A stretch of DNA of 64,000 nucleotides from Toxotes chatareus (GCA_016801885.1 CM028897.1:21169501-21233500), one strand, 5' to 3'. Positions 1 to 11,201 are shown, counted from the first letter of the stretch. Notes: generated by a model from the letters alone, not told the origin. Translations and numbers: made by a program.

Positions 1-140
1 GTTGCATGTTGTTTCCCTGTCAATTAATTAATTTATTAAACAGTTTTGAAAAGAAAGGGCCTTCACCAAATCCACAAAGGACCCAAGAGGAAACCCCATA
101 AGTGCCAACAGGGAGGACACCACAAACCAACGCATAAACA

Positions 141-626
141 TTGCGTGTGGCTGGAGTGTCAGAGAAACTTTTCTCCAAACACAACATTCCAGTTCGTTTT
201 AGGCCTTATAACACTTTGAGACAGAAACGGGAACACCCCAAAGACAAAAATCCCAAAAACAAGCTAAGTGATGTCGTCTGTGCAGTCAAATGCAGCAAGG
301 AGTGTTCTGACCTATACACAGGGGAAACTAAACAGCCGCTCCACAAACGCATGGCCCAGCATAGATGATCTAACTCCTCCTGTCAAAACTTGGCCGTTCA
401 TCTGTATCTCAAGGAGAAGGGACAGTCCTTTGAAGACAGTGATGTCCACATTTTAGACCGAGAACATAGATGGTTTGAAAGAGGAGTTAAGGAGGCCATC
501 CATATCAAAATAGAACATCCATCAGTGAATAGAGGGGGTGGTCTGAGACACCAGCTGTCACCCACCTATAATGTAGTTTTGAGATCCCTCCCCAAATGTG
601 ACTCTAACGACTCATATGACGCTTAG
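141..626 (+). pseudogene. Penelope-like retroelement C-terminus with GIY-YIG endonuclease, broken
   Basis: One reading frame runs from about 141 to the TAG at 624-626 and is interrupted once, by TGA at 366-368. The downstream half continues in the same frame. The peptide has the conserved fish Penelope-like endonuclease block: LYTGETKQPLHKRMAQHR upstream of the stop and VHILDREHRWFERGVKEAI downstream, then NRGGGLRHQLSPTYN. In intact relatives this C-terminal GIY-YIG domain nicks DNA for target-primed integration and follows a reverse transcriptase, which is absent here. Two probable catalytic changes are visible: the first motif reads VVCAVKC where I expect a Tyr, and the second reads YTG where I expect YIG. 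The TGA lies where relatives have Arg, so CGA to TGA decay is likely. The copy is 5' truncated. Family call is confident; the copy is dead. Confidence 0.85.
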
Positions 627-830
627 TTTCTACAACCCAAGAACCCTCAGGTGCTAACGAGTCCACTTGAGGCAGCCCGGCGGGCGCCACCCAAGGTGTG
701 AATGGTTCCACCAAGAGGTGAAACGTCTTCAAGCTTCAAATAAGAAGTCCAGTTGCCTTCAATCAACCCTTAGGATAAGATGACCCGGCTGAATGAGAAC
801 TTGCACAGACAACAGTTTGTCTTAATATTA
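627..830 (+). mobile_element. probable 3' untranslated tail of the Penelope-like copy
   Basis: The sequence directly after the element's stop codon includes a phrase at about 715-735 on the theme of gtgaaacgtcttcaag and continues to about 810. I associate this phrase with the 3' end of fish Penelope-like elements. No open frame is present. The outer boundary is a guess. Confidence 0.45.
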
Positions 831-2536
831 TGTTGGGTTAACCTGTCTGTTTATAACCCATCTGATCATCTGACTGCTATTGTTCCTTGATCCATTCAAC
901 CTACTTTGAGCTGCAAGGGCTGAGCTGCAAGGGCTGAGCTGCTTAAACATATGTGCCACCAGTGTATCCCAGAAAGCATTTCTGCACAGAACAAAGACAG
1001 TAGATTTTGTGTGCGTAGCAGCATATTTCTGTTAGGAAGGAATGATTTCAGGCCACGTATGAAAGAGGAAGGACAGCTAATAACTCTAACAATGTACATA
1101 TGTTGTTATGTTCTATGAAAAAAATCCATCTCCTACCCTGTCACAGAGCAGCACCTCTGCAGTAATTTTATGGAACATTTGTTAATTGGAGCAGAGTTGA
1201 ACGATCCATTAAACCATGATTACCACTGATGTTTGGGAAACACACTGCTTTATCAGTGCTTTCATCTGATGGATCAGAACTTCCTTCCTTCTCATGCAGA
1301 TGAGCTGAGCTGCGCAAGCCTGTTCAGGTGTGACATCTTCACCCTGTGCCATGTCTGACATGTGTTACCATTACCACTTGCAGTATAAGTAATAAATAAT
1401 ACGCTGTCGGGGATCACAGCCATCAACACCTGACACCAGAGGAAAAACAAAAAAAAAAAAAAAACTAGTGCTGATTCTGGCATTTTACACATCTTAACAT
1501 AATTAGTGCAAAGTCACCTTCATTGGGCAGAAAACTCTGCAGACAACCCCCCCACCACCACCATGAACTCCATACATCAGCAGGCGACTGAATCACCCAC
1601 CTTTTCTCATACATCTCTCCTGCTCTGCCACTCTTTCACCTGCAGTGTCTCACACAGAGCCTGTCTTACACTTCCATTCACACTCTTGATTTCCTTACTT
1701 TACTGAATCAGCAAACTTTATCCACATGAAAGAGCTTCCCCCCCTTCTCCTCTCTAAAAGCTGACTTCTCCCATGCTGCGTTCCAATTACTCCACGCTGT
1801 TATGAGGCTGGACTGCAGCTCCTTATCGCTCCAGCAGGAGAGAGGGAGCGAGGGAGAGAGTTCTTCAGCTGGGTTTATCAAAATGCTAATGTGTTTGAAA
1901 GGAAACATTAGTCTTCCTGAGTAGAGGAGCTTGAAAAAAAAAGAAAAAAAGAAATGCATTATTAAACATCCGGCTGTTTGATCTTGTAGTGGCACTATCT
2001 CCCATCAGGTTTGCCAGATGCTCAGGTGCAGGGTTTGGTGCATTCTATGCAGGCTCCGCTGTTGGTGGGTGAGGAGCATTGGAGCCCAGTGAAAGTTGCA
2101 TATCATCCTCAGTTATTCTAAGCAAGAGTTTTAAAAGGAAACAAATTGGAAATGCATATCTGGAACAGGGACTGGAAAACATGAGTAGCTTCATATATCT
2201 TGGGACATGACGGGCCTCGGGACATCTTAATGATAGCTCTTTAATAACTTAATTGAAGGGGTTCTTATCATAGCCCTGTTTATGTTATGTGTTTCGTAAA
2301 ATAAAGAAGTACATTACTTGGCTAATTAACTTGTTCTAAACTCTCTTTGAATCCTTCCTGTGGAAACCTCTTAACAAATCTGTACTGTCACTGAGTTTAC
2401 ATCAACATCAGCATTTCATCAGCAGTTACATTGGAAAATGCCTGAGTTCATTCAGTTGTGTCAGATGCTTTTTTCAGTTAGCAAGAAGTGATACTAGGGA
2501 GTATGACTTGCAAATCTCTGTACATATGCTTTCTCT

Positions 2537-2540
<4 letters not shown>
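831..2540. other. non-coding stretch, no gene recognised
   Basis: Only short open frames in several overlapping frames, poly-A near 1450, a G/A-rich patch near 1835-1860 and a short tandem duplication at 907-942. No protein family, RNA gene or transposon end was recognised. Confidence 0.6.
907..942 (+). repeat. 14-bp tandem duplication (about 2.6 copies)
   Basis: The unit tgagctgcaagggc is present twice exactly (907-920 and 921-934) and begins a third time before diverging. Probably replication slippage. Confidence 0.9.
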
Positions 2541-2572
<32 letters not shown>

Positions 2573-2581
2573 AACACACAC
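2541..2581. repeat. (CA)n microsatellite
   Basis: Fifteen uninterrupted CA units, then a degenerate extension. Open frames of alternating Cys/Val or Thr/His across it are artefacts of the dinucleotide repeat. Confidence 0.97.
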
Positions 2582-2736
2582 AAATTAAGCTGGGCACACA
2601 GTAAAAGGGTTTTACATGCCTTTTGATGTTGCATCCTGGCTGCTCCTTGGTTAGGGATTGGCTCTGGCCAGATGGAGTCTGGCAGCACAACATGCAACTG
2701 AACACATTAGATAACTTGGACATCTCCCTCAGCTGG

Positions 2737-2740
<4 letters not shown>

Positions 2741-2775
<35 letters not shown>
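2741..2775. repeat. (GT)n microsatellite
   Basis: About 17 GT units. It lies 160 bp downstream of the (CA)n tract at 2541, so the two are complementary on one strand. An imperfect GT-rich patch follows at about 2900-2940. Confidence 0.97.
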
Positions 2776-2776
<1 letters not shown>

Positions 2777-3339
2777 AGAGAGAAGAGAGAAAGGGGAAAA
2801 GAACAGCAGCATGCAAAATGGTACTGCACATCAAAGGGTTCTGCTGTGATACAAACAGAAGCTCAGTGTCTTTGCCAGCAGAGACCCCTGTTAATATGGG
2901 GCTGTGTGTTTGTGTGTGTGCGCATATGTGCTTGTGTTTGAGTGCCTGATCTCTCTAAGACTCTTACTCAGCTCGCCTGAAGGCTGACACCTTGAAATCC
3001 ACCCAGTAAATAACTAAACCGTCTTCGAGCAGACATCTTTTGAGTTCTGGGCTCTGTGTCATCCATGTGATGCACGCAAGCTATACATAAGACCGTGCAT
3101 GCTTAAACGCACAAGCACGCATGCATACATTGTGTACAGAGCTCTTGTGTATAAGTGTCACACTGCTCTTCTGAGGTTAGTGCACTGTGGATGAGGAGTG
3201 GAATCCCTCCTCCTGCCTGGATGTGTCAACCGATTCTCGAACATCCAGTGTGGATTTCAGCAGCTACAAAAGCTCTCAGTGCTTACTTGGTCAAGAGATT
3301 TTTATCTTATTTTAGACAAAATAATCTTAGCTCAAGATC
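2776..3339. other. non-coding stretch
   Basis: A short purine-rich edge follows the GT repeat, with an imperfect GT-rich patch at 2900-2940 and a patch rich in GCATGC-like words at 3070-3130. No gene recognised. Confidence 0.55.
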
Positions 3340-3785
3340 CACATTTCCTGACCTTTTAACTGCATGTCATGGTCATCATCAGGGGATTTCATTTGCCCAG
3401 TCGTCATGATGTGACCTTGGTATGGGACTTCTGTTTACTGGTCATCTTTGTCTCTGTCCAAAGATGGTCTCTGTTGTCAGATGTAATCTCTGTCTGGTTG
3501 TCCACTGACTCCTGGTCAATGACCTCTGACCTCTCTCCAGTGGATTCTGTGAGTGATGCTCTGTTTTCTGTTCCTGTTGTTCAGTTTGTCACGCGATGTC
3601 ACGATGAGATCACACACCTCTCCAGGCTTCCTCTCAGAGGGCCCTGTCTTTAAGGTGGATCAGCGGAGATCTTCAGGTGCTGGCTGTGGTATGTGCTGAC
3701 TCCTTGTGACTTGAAGACTCTGGTTGGACGTCCCAACAGTCCAAAGGATTTGGGGTTCTCTTAGTGGTTCCTGTTGAGTTAGCAG
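3340..3785 (-). repeat. unclassified interspersed repeat, copy 1 (partner at 45710-46105)
   Basis: Read on the minus strand, this segment matches the plus strand at 45710-46105 over its whole length with scattered differences and indels. Shared landmarks in the same order are: gatccacctta, then ccctctgagaggaag, then ggaacagaaaacag, then a phrase on ccactggagagaggtca, then a tail beginning tgatgaagat or tgatgatgac. Neither copy has a long open frame or obvious inverted ends. The class is unknown to me; a non-LTR or Penelope-like 3' region is possible. Confidence 0.65.
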
Positions 3786-5189
3786 TTTCTGTCTCGGACT
3801 GAAGTACTCCTCGGCCCTCCGCCTCTCTGATAAGATGCTGTTCTCTGTGAAGGAGGGCCCTCACCTCAGATCTCTGACATTGTCAGTGGTGGTTCAAGTT
3901 CAAATAAGTGGGTTTCCTGTGCACTTTGCTCTTTGTGCTCCTGTCTGCCTTCACCTGAACACAGGTGTCCAGGATTGCGGGTCACCATCCTCTTACTGTT
4001 CACTGTGAACTTGATTTTTGTGTTGTTGTTCCCTTAAAAAGCTATGTTTTAATGGGACATGTTAACTGAGCAGAAAGACTAAAAAGATGGAGCCCAGCTC
4101 ACATGTTTCCTAAATGGGTGACAAATGGTGCTCAAGCATCCAAGTGTTCAGTTGAGATCGTCTCCTCTTGGGTAATCTTCAAGATGCTACATGCACATAA
4201 ACATGTGAAATACACATAGGCACAAGAGTGGACGCACACACAAGCACACACACACTCTGCCTCATTTCTCTCCTGTGAGACCAATTATCCATCGATTCAA
4301 TAACTGGAACTGCCACAGCTGTCAGTGCCAGCCATATTACCACGGAAAGATGGCCACCACACTGCACACACACACACACACAGACACATGCTTCTTTTTC
4401 TTTCTGTGTGATTTATTTTCATCCATCCTTAAAAATGATACTGGCATGAATCAGGATGTGTTCAGGTTAAAAATCTGTGTGAAGATGAACCGAAGGATCC
4501 ATGACTCGATCCTCCAGCAATGAACCATGTCTCCACCTGGAACCGAAGTCGGATCAGTGCTGGGTTTCATTCACTGTAAAGTAAAAAGTTTTAAATGGGG
4601 ATGGGGCAGGGTTAATGTAGTCGTAACCATGGTAACCACCAGGAAGAACAGAAGCATGGCATGACCTTTCTGTCAGTTACTTATAATAGTTATCCTAAAA
4701 AAAAAAAAAATCACCATCATCATCTTCATCATTCAAATATCAACATGCCACAACGTGAGGGACCTGACATACACACCTGACACGCATGTAATGTACCATA
4801 AATATTTAATTAACATAGTTTTATATGCAGATGGATCTTGGTGTTGAGTCATTATTCTTTGTTGTGAACTTAGCTAAATTGTATTTTGATGTTTTGGCAA
4901 GATTGAACATTTGAATTTGAATTTAAATTTGATCAATCTGAACAGATCAGTTGGCATGGAAGCTTGGCAAGTCTGTGCATTTTGCTGCTGAGAGTCAGGA
5001 CTTAAAGTCACTTACCCCACTGTACCCAAATAATTTACAACAAACTATTTCCTCTGGGATATGGAGTAAATTACTTGCACTGCAGGCTTTTGTAAAGGAG
5101 AGAAACACCAGCAGACACTAAGCCAGGATTGGCCTTATTCATCTGCTTTATTTTAGTTGCTTCTTTCAATCATGGGTTCCTTAAAACAC
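3786..5189. other. non-coding stretch
   Basis: The part up to about 4020 may extend the repeat at 3340-3785. A short (CA)n lies at about 4366-4382 and poly-A at about 4696-4710. No gene or identifiable transposon end. Confidence 0.5.
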
Positions 5190-5596
5190 AAGATGCCATC
5201 AAAAAGTTCTGAGACCTATGACAAGTCAAGACTGATTTAAATTTGGTTGCCAATCCCTTCAAAGAACACAGCTTGTGCAGTGATACACAGTTCCCAGTGC
5301 TCCTGCCACATTTGTAATGCTCCCTGGAAGAAAGGACGAAGTCTGAGTAACAGTTCGTGTTAGTGCGATGTGTTTTCAACATGCTGTGGGTGGGTATGTT
5401 GTCACGATGGAGCTCCTACACGCGTTCTTTTGTGACCAAATACAAAGACCTGAACTGTAGCGTGATGGTGCTCTGTTATGACAATGCACCCACTCACTGC
5501 TGTGACTGCACAAGACGATTACTTCAATGGGGATAGTGGCCAAATTTAAATAAAGTTTGTCATAGGTGCAGTCTCTAGACTTTTTGATCGCACCTC
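5190..5596. repeat. imperfect inverted repeat, possible mariner/Tc1 transposase remnants
   Basis: The minus strand of 5190-5280 and the plus strand of 5506-5596 align over about 90 bp. Both begin with ctgcacaag, share ccaaatttaaat and tgtcatagg, and end with actttttgat followed by a diverged segment. Just upstream of the plus arm is tatgacaatgcaccc, which encodes a Y-D-N-A-P motif like the second catalytic Asp region of mariner/Tc1 transposases. No frame is intact. The transposase reading is tentative; the inverted similarity is directly visible. Confidence 0.4.
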
Positions 5597-5679
5597 ACGT
5601 GGGCCATATCCACCCAGATACACCTGACCAATCACTGCATGAAATGGGTGTGCTTGTCAGATTATCTCGTTGCCACTTA

Positions 5680-5881
5680 CAGTCAAGCCCGAAATTATTC
5701 ATACCCCTGGCAAATTTTGACTTAAAGTTACTTTTAAATGTAAATAAAAGCAGAGAAATATTTCTTTCCACAATGATGCCTCTTGCACATCGTCTTATTA
5801 TCTTCTGGGAGACGCCTGTGTCAATAAAGGTAACTTTAAGTCAAAATTTGCCAGGGGTATGAATAATTTCGGGCTTGACTG
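5680..5881. mobile_element. Tc1-type miniature inverted-repeat element, 202 bp
   Basis: The ends are perfect inverted repeats of 52 bp, starting cagtcaagcccgaaattatt on each strand. A TA dinucleotide sits immediately outside each end (5678-5679 and 5882-5883), as expected for a Tc1/mariner target duplication. The interior is under 100 bp and non-coding, so movement would have needed a transposase in trans. Perfect arms suggest a relatively young insertion or gene conversion. I recognise this terminal sequence from fish Tc1-like elements. Confidence 0.9.
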
Positions 5882-6439
5882 TATGTTCAGACACTTTTTG
5901 ACATTACAATAAGCACTTTGAAGCAGCTGACACCCTAAGGAGCATGTAGGAGAGCAAAATGAGGACTGTTTGTCCTTTAGGTCAAGAACAGACATAGAAA
6001 AGGTTCTGCAGGGCAGCCTAATTATTTAGCACAGAGGCTAAGTATAAGCTTGAGACTGACTTGATGAATTTATTATGGAGCATATTATACATCTCAGGGG
6101 ACATCACACCCTGTATACCCATTTGGACACCAACAGCACAACTGTGATAACTTAATTATCTTAATTTAGCTGGTTAACCAACATCCAGAGCTTGGCTTGT
6201 TTAGTGTCACACCGTGCACGCTTTATGATGTTAAAAGGCTTTGAGAGTGTAGCCAACAAAAAAATGTTGAAAATCAGGAGTCAAGAGTGGATCCAGATCG
6301 CTGAAGACTAAAGCAGTTATCAAATTAAACCGCATGAAAATGACTCTACTGCTTTGGCTTAAAAGATCATTCATTTGGTGACATTTGGAATGTGATTTTA
6401 CTTATTTAGTGTCGTCATATATAGATTTTTTTTTTTGCA
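5882..6439. other. non-coding stretch
   Basis: AT-rich sequence without recognisable gene, RNA or repeat apart from a short poly-T at about 6426. Confidence 0.55.
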
Positions 6440-6790
6440 GTGCTTGTGGTGTGGCTCAAAGGATGGCAATGTTGGTTGGACACTGAATCTATCAAATTGA
6501 TTGTATGTATTTTGTACAGACATCAATGGTCTGCAGAGGATGAATCCTACTGACTTCTGTATTCTCCTATCTTTTTCCTTTAGCACCACCATGAGTTTGA
6601 CATCTTAGGTTTTTGGTGAATTTCTCAGTATCAGATGTGTTGCCATGAATTTTCCTACAAATATCAGTGGTACCTAAAGGATGAACCCTAATGAACCAGT
6701 GAAATATCTCAACAAACTTTGGATGGTTGTTGTGAATATACAGATATTCCTGTACTATGAATCCCAATGACTTGAGTGATCATCTGACTT
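6440..6790 (+). repeat. common teleost interspersed repeat with internal degenerate periodicity
   Basis: This carries phrases typical of a widespread fish repeat: acagacatcaatggt, gaggatgaatcctactgac, tagcaccaccatgag and gtgaaatatctcaacaa. The motif of a pest-like sentence, gatgaa(t/c)cc(t/c)a(c/a)tgac, occurs at about 6538, 6682 and 6757, suggesting imperfect tandem units. It is non-coding. A fragment of the same family seems to lie at 39745-39850. Confidence 0.6.
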
Positions 6791-6947
6791 TTTCTGACTG
6801 GAGACTGGGCCTCAGCTCCCATGTTCAGGATGCTCTAGCCGCAGCCAAAGTACAAGCTGTGAGGGACTACAGTGCCAGTGACCATGGAAGAAAGTGTATG
6901 CAACACACCAGTGGATATCATTTGTATATTTTGGACCTCATACAGCA

Positions 6948-7093
6948 GTAAATGGCAAATGGAATACGTTTTATATAGCACTACCACAAGTCACTTTCAC
7001 CCATTCACTCACACATTCATACAGTACTTTATCATGTGCATACAGCACTGGAGGAGATGGGGATTGAACCTACACTGCCTCCTGAGCCATAGC
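6948..7093 (-). mobile_element. tRNA-headed SINE-like repeat
   Basis: On the minus strand the element starts with gctatggctcaggagg, which resembles a pol III A box, followed by taggttcaatcccc, which resembles a B box. The other end reads ccatttgccattta after a phrase on agtgctatataaaac. This head-to-tail structure is typical of a fish SINE that shares its 3' tail with a LINE. A plus-strand tail from the same family lies at 41870-42045. No target duplication was found by eye. Confidence 0.65.
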
Positions 7094-7714
7094 AACCAAT
7101 GAATTTTTGTCTGGCCTTTGCAATTCACCAAAGCAACCAGGTTCAGCAACTGTTGCCCACAAATTATTGGCTGGTCAGTCACTGGCCAGTGTGTTGATTC
7201 AGGACCCCAAATTGTAAGCATGTCATTCAGATGGTTTTCTCTGTGGCCTATCATCATCAGCCTGCACATAACGAGCTGGTTCAGAGAGGAACTGTAGTTG
7301 TAGTTTGCACTGACCTGTGGCTGCAGATATGATAGCATGCAAATTCTCTAGTTTGTTGATGAGTTTGTGCATGATGTTATGTGTCTGATGTAAAGGATGC
7401 GTACGCTGCGGGTAACAAATGGGGTCAGAGGCTGCAGTACTGAGTGTAGTATTACTTTGATTATGTTTGTACTTCTATTAGCTGTCTTTTTACCACAGAT
7501 AATTACTAATAAGTGTTTACATGACATGCTGTGTCTTGGGAATTCTTTCCCCAGTTGTGAATCACACTCCCACTCAAACGGGTGCAGTTGTAAAGCTTTG
7601 GAAGCAGTTACCGTGGTGATGTTAATGGTAGAAGTGTGGCTAAATGTGTGTGGACGACGATATCCGTGCTGCTGAAGACTGCAAACGTCACCTTCTATGC
7701 TTGGAGTTGGTGGG
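7094..7714. other. non-coding stretch
   Basis: No gene or recognised repeat. Short open frames on both strands have no family resemblance. Confidence 0.5.
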
Positions 7715-7960
7715 CGGTGCCTATTTAAGCCTGCAGGAGCTGACCAATCACAGCAGACTGGGCTTTTAGAGATGTGGGGGCGTTCTTAAACAAACGGAAA
7801 CTGAAATGGACTGTTATAGACAAAGGGTGCTGCAGCAATGAGAAAAACTTTTTTAACATTATAGTGTGTACACATTTACAGGTAGCTCCATTTACAATGA
7901 TTGTGTATGGGGGAAAAAGGCTATTTGGGACAGTGGGTGGCCAGAATTGTGTAGTAGCTG
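7715..7960 (+). repeat. teleost interspersed repeat fragment
   Basis: Contains the phrases gaccaatcacagcag, ggtgctgcagcaatgag and aacattatagtgtgtac, which I associate with a widespread fish repeat of uncertain class. Non-coding; boundaries approximate. Confidence 0.5.
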
Positions 7961-8963
7961 TACGGTGACTTAGGCATAGTGTTATGTGGCAGTTTAACAA
8001 ATGTCGTGTATATTTCTGTTTAAGGTTCAAAACATGTTGCGCTCACAATTTCTTCCCCACTTTTGCACAAATCTAACTCTGCAGATAAGTGCCTACATGC
8101 TCTTAAATGTGGAGTTGCAGACTGTTCTTGACTTCATTTAGTGTTCAGTTGTTCATTTACTTCCATAAGTACATAATCACTGAACTATCCTATGAGGCCT
8201 CCACTGAGATGTCGCAGACTGACTTGGATGTCCCGACTGCTGTGCTGTAAAGGCCAAACATGAGCTTCGCTGACATAATCAAACCAATTAGCAATTGGTC
8301 CTAAACGGGATGACTAAACTATGAGTCATTTTGGACCACAGCGCTCTGAGCTTTCACTTGTGTGTTGCACAAGCTGTATGTGCATGTGTGCTCAGTGGCT
8401 TACTGTGGACTACTTAGTGCCCTGGACTGCTTCTGTTTATCTTTACCAAGTATGAGCCAGAAGCTTATTACTTCAAACAGCCACTCACTTCACTGTGGAG
8501 AGAGGTGTGAGGAAAAACAGGGTTCACTTCCATCCAGCTGTCACCCTGAGCTTGGCTCTCTCTTTCTGTTTTCCCATCCCCAAGTCTCTGCACCCTAATC
8601 TTTCCATGTGTTCCCCTTCCAAGGACATTTTCAGTAATACATGAGCATGTTTTTTAGGGACGGTTGCTCTCCATATTGGCTTCCCCTAGACCTCCATTAA
8701 GCCCCACTTGTCTGTAAAAGCAGCTAGCTTTCTTTCTTCTATCTTTTTTGTTCTTTACTTTTTTGTGATGACCACACAGCTTGCCTGCAATATCAGTTAC
8801 ATACTATATTAGTCAAGTATTGTTGTGGTAAATTCTCAAAGTAGTGAACAGGTCCTCTATTTACTTCAGCTGCAGAGAGAACATGACCTTTATTTTGAAT
8901 TTTTCCCTGTTGTAAATTTCTTTTTATTTTAGAAGAATCTTCCCTCACTGTGTGCTCAATGTA
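7961..8963. other. non-coding stretch
   Basis: Includes a short inverted motif with arms ccaatt and aattgg around 8284-8298. Otherwise no gene, RNA or recognisable transposon. Confidence 0.5.
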
Positions 8964-9735
8964 ATCTCACTGAGCACTTTATTAGGAACATGTACACCTG
9001 CATAATCTTACACTTATCCGTGCAGCCAATCATGAGGCAGAAGGAAAATGACCCTCAGTGACTCTGAGTGGAGTGATTGTTGGTTTGAGTATTTGTTGAT
9101 CTCCTGAGATTTTCCGCACACAACAGTCTCTGGAGTTTAACTCAGAATGGAGCCAGAAACAAAACCCATCCAGTGAAGCAGCAGCTCTGAGGATGGAGAC
9201 ACCTTGTTGATGAGAGAGATCAGAGGTCAGACTGGTTGGTGCTGACAGAAAGGTTACATTGTCAACAGTGTCAACAGTCCAGAGTTGTGTTGGTGGTGTG
9301 ATGGTGTGGGGAATGTTTTCTTGGCTCACTTTGGGCCTTAATACCAATCAGTTATGGTCTGAATGTCACAGTCTGTCTGAGTATTGTTGCTGACCATGTT
9401 CATCCCTTTATGGCCACAGTTCACCATCTTCTAATGGCTACTTCCAGCAGGATAATGCTCCATGTCACAAAGCTAAAGTCGTCTCAAACTGGTTTCATCA
9501 ACATGACACTGAGTTCAGTGAACTTCAGTGACCTCCCCCAGTCTGCAGACCTGAATCCAGTAGAACACCTTTGGGATGTGGTAGAACAGGAGGTTGGCAG
9601 CATGAATGATGTGATGAAGCATGTCAACATGGAGCAGAATCTGAAAGGAAGGTTCCCACATCTTGTGGAATCCTCGAAAACAAAGGAACTAGCCAGTGTT
9701 AGTGTGAGGTTTCCACCAGTGAACATACAGTGAAT
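8964..9735 (+). mobile_element. Tc1-like transposon remnant, internally deleted, copy 1
   Basis: The left end carries cactttattaggaacatg, a diverged form of a known Tc1-like terminal repeat, followed by the family's leader phrase agccaatcatgaggcag. Transposase-coding phrases follow in order: ctcctgagattttc, gagccagaaacaaaa, ccttgttgatgagag, then ggtgtgatggtgtgggg, ttgctgaccatgtt and cagcaggataatgctcc. About 9260-9285 joins sequence from before and after the middle of the usual transposase, so several hundred bases appear deleted. The right terminal repeat is missing. A second, differently deleted copy is at 29955-30760. Confidence 0.8.
9410..9733 (+). pseudogene. Tc1-like transposase C-terminal DDE remnant
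   Basis: The downstream frame contains PQSADLNPVEHLWDVVEQE, the block holding the third acidic residue of the Tc1 DDE triad. The second Asp, in QQDNAPCHKAK, lies in a different frame at about 9444-9480. Where relatives have Gln-Trp-Pro-Pro, the sequence has a TGA in place of the Trp codon plus an extra C (about 9527-9540), so the coding region is broken by both a stop and a frameshift. The C-terminal portion GSMNDVMKHVNMEQN departs from the usual Tc1 ending and is shared with the copy at 29955-30760. Confidence 0.8.
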
Positions 9736-11201
9736 TATACAGTATATATATATTTTTTACTTAACCTTTATCAGTAAACTGCCTTTACTTGTTCATGGTG
9801 GCTATTACAGCCTCTTAGCCATTATACGAATATCAGTGTTGTATTTGAGAATTTATGGTTATTAGATAAGCTACTTTACAGTTAACAGTTAGGTTCTTAA
9901 TGTAATTTTTCCCAGTACTGATTATACAACCATTTAAGTGCAACCACAGGAGCATACCTAATTCTATAAACATTAAAAAAAAAAACATTCAACACATGCC
10001 AGGTGGTAGGGGCTGATTGCATGGCTTGCATCAATCCAGCTTGCAACTTTCTTTAGAGTATCAGCCAAACTATTTCACACTCCACACTTCCTTGGATCCT
10101 GAACAACGCATCTCTGTTGTCATAGTTTTGTCCCCTAAATCTGCCCAGAATTCTCTCAAACAACCTGGTTTACACTTGAAAAGCAAAGCAAATACAACAT
10201 TAGACAACGAGAGGGGTGAAATGTTTGTGTTCGTAAATGTCCTCATGTTAGGTGGCTTACCTCCCTGGGCTGCAGTGTGTGTGGTCGGTCAGTGTCATTT
10301 GTTACTGTTTTGGGGGAAATAAATGATGTGGACACACAGCCTGTCACATAATAATGGAACTAGGCTAATTCATGTTCTTGCAGAGAGGGTGACAAAGCCA
10401 CCACCAGCAACCAGTTAGTTTATAATTCAACACAAAAATTGGAAACATGTAGAAACAGGCAGCCTGGCTCTAGTTTATTTACAATGTCCAAAGAATCAGG
10501 TCATATGGGTTCAGAGTTCATATGTGACAGCTACAGATACTGGTTGGTATTATAGGACCAGGAATAAGGTGGATAAGATACAACTTATTACGGCTTAGAC
10601 TTCATCATGGTGGTCTGAGGCCGTCCTGCTCAGTGGAGCCTCATCAGAAAGCAGAATCATGTATGAACAAAGTCAGCTAACGAGCATGTGAACATATGTT
10701 TGAGTATGCTGATGATCGTCACGTGCTGTTCGCAAAGGATTGAGCCCTGATTAAAAATCAGCAGCTCAAACTGCTGCAAGCCCAGGAAGTGCAAGAGCAA
10801 TGCTGAACTGTAGCTCAGTTAAAAAGACCTTCTTCTCTGATATTCAGCAAGGAAAGAATTCGAAACAGACTTTGGCGTGTTTCAGTTCAGTGAGGGGGGG
10901 CTACATAGTCACAACAATTCGGTGAAGGATCTTTTTAATGAACTGATTCCAGTGATTCGGGACACTGAGAAGTGCTGCTTTGCACATCACTATGGTAAGA
11001 AACAAAGCAATGGGCAAAACAAGATAATACTAGCACTCTCGATTTCAGTGTGAAACAGTAACACATGGAGCTGGGAGGGCTGAGAGTAAAGAAAAAAAAA
11101 TACTGTGATGTGTGTTCTTTCTTCCCCACATTCTAAAGAGTTTGTGTGTGCGTGTCTCAGCCACCATGGCAGATGCTCAGCCATGTGTGGGCTGCCTAAT
11201 T

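Noticed and set aside
2494..2949. Several open frames of alternating Cys-Val or Thr-His across 2494-2949
   Set aside because: They are translations of the (CA)n and (GT)n microsatellites; no unique protein sequence supports a gene.
6948..7093. A tRNA gene
   Set aside because: A- and B-box-like sequences are present but the cloverleaf stems cannot be drawn and a SINE-type tail follows; the same holds for 32545-32698.
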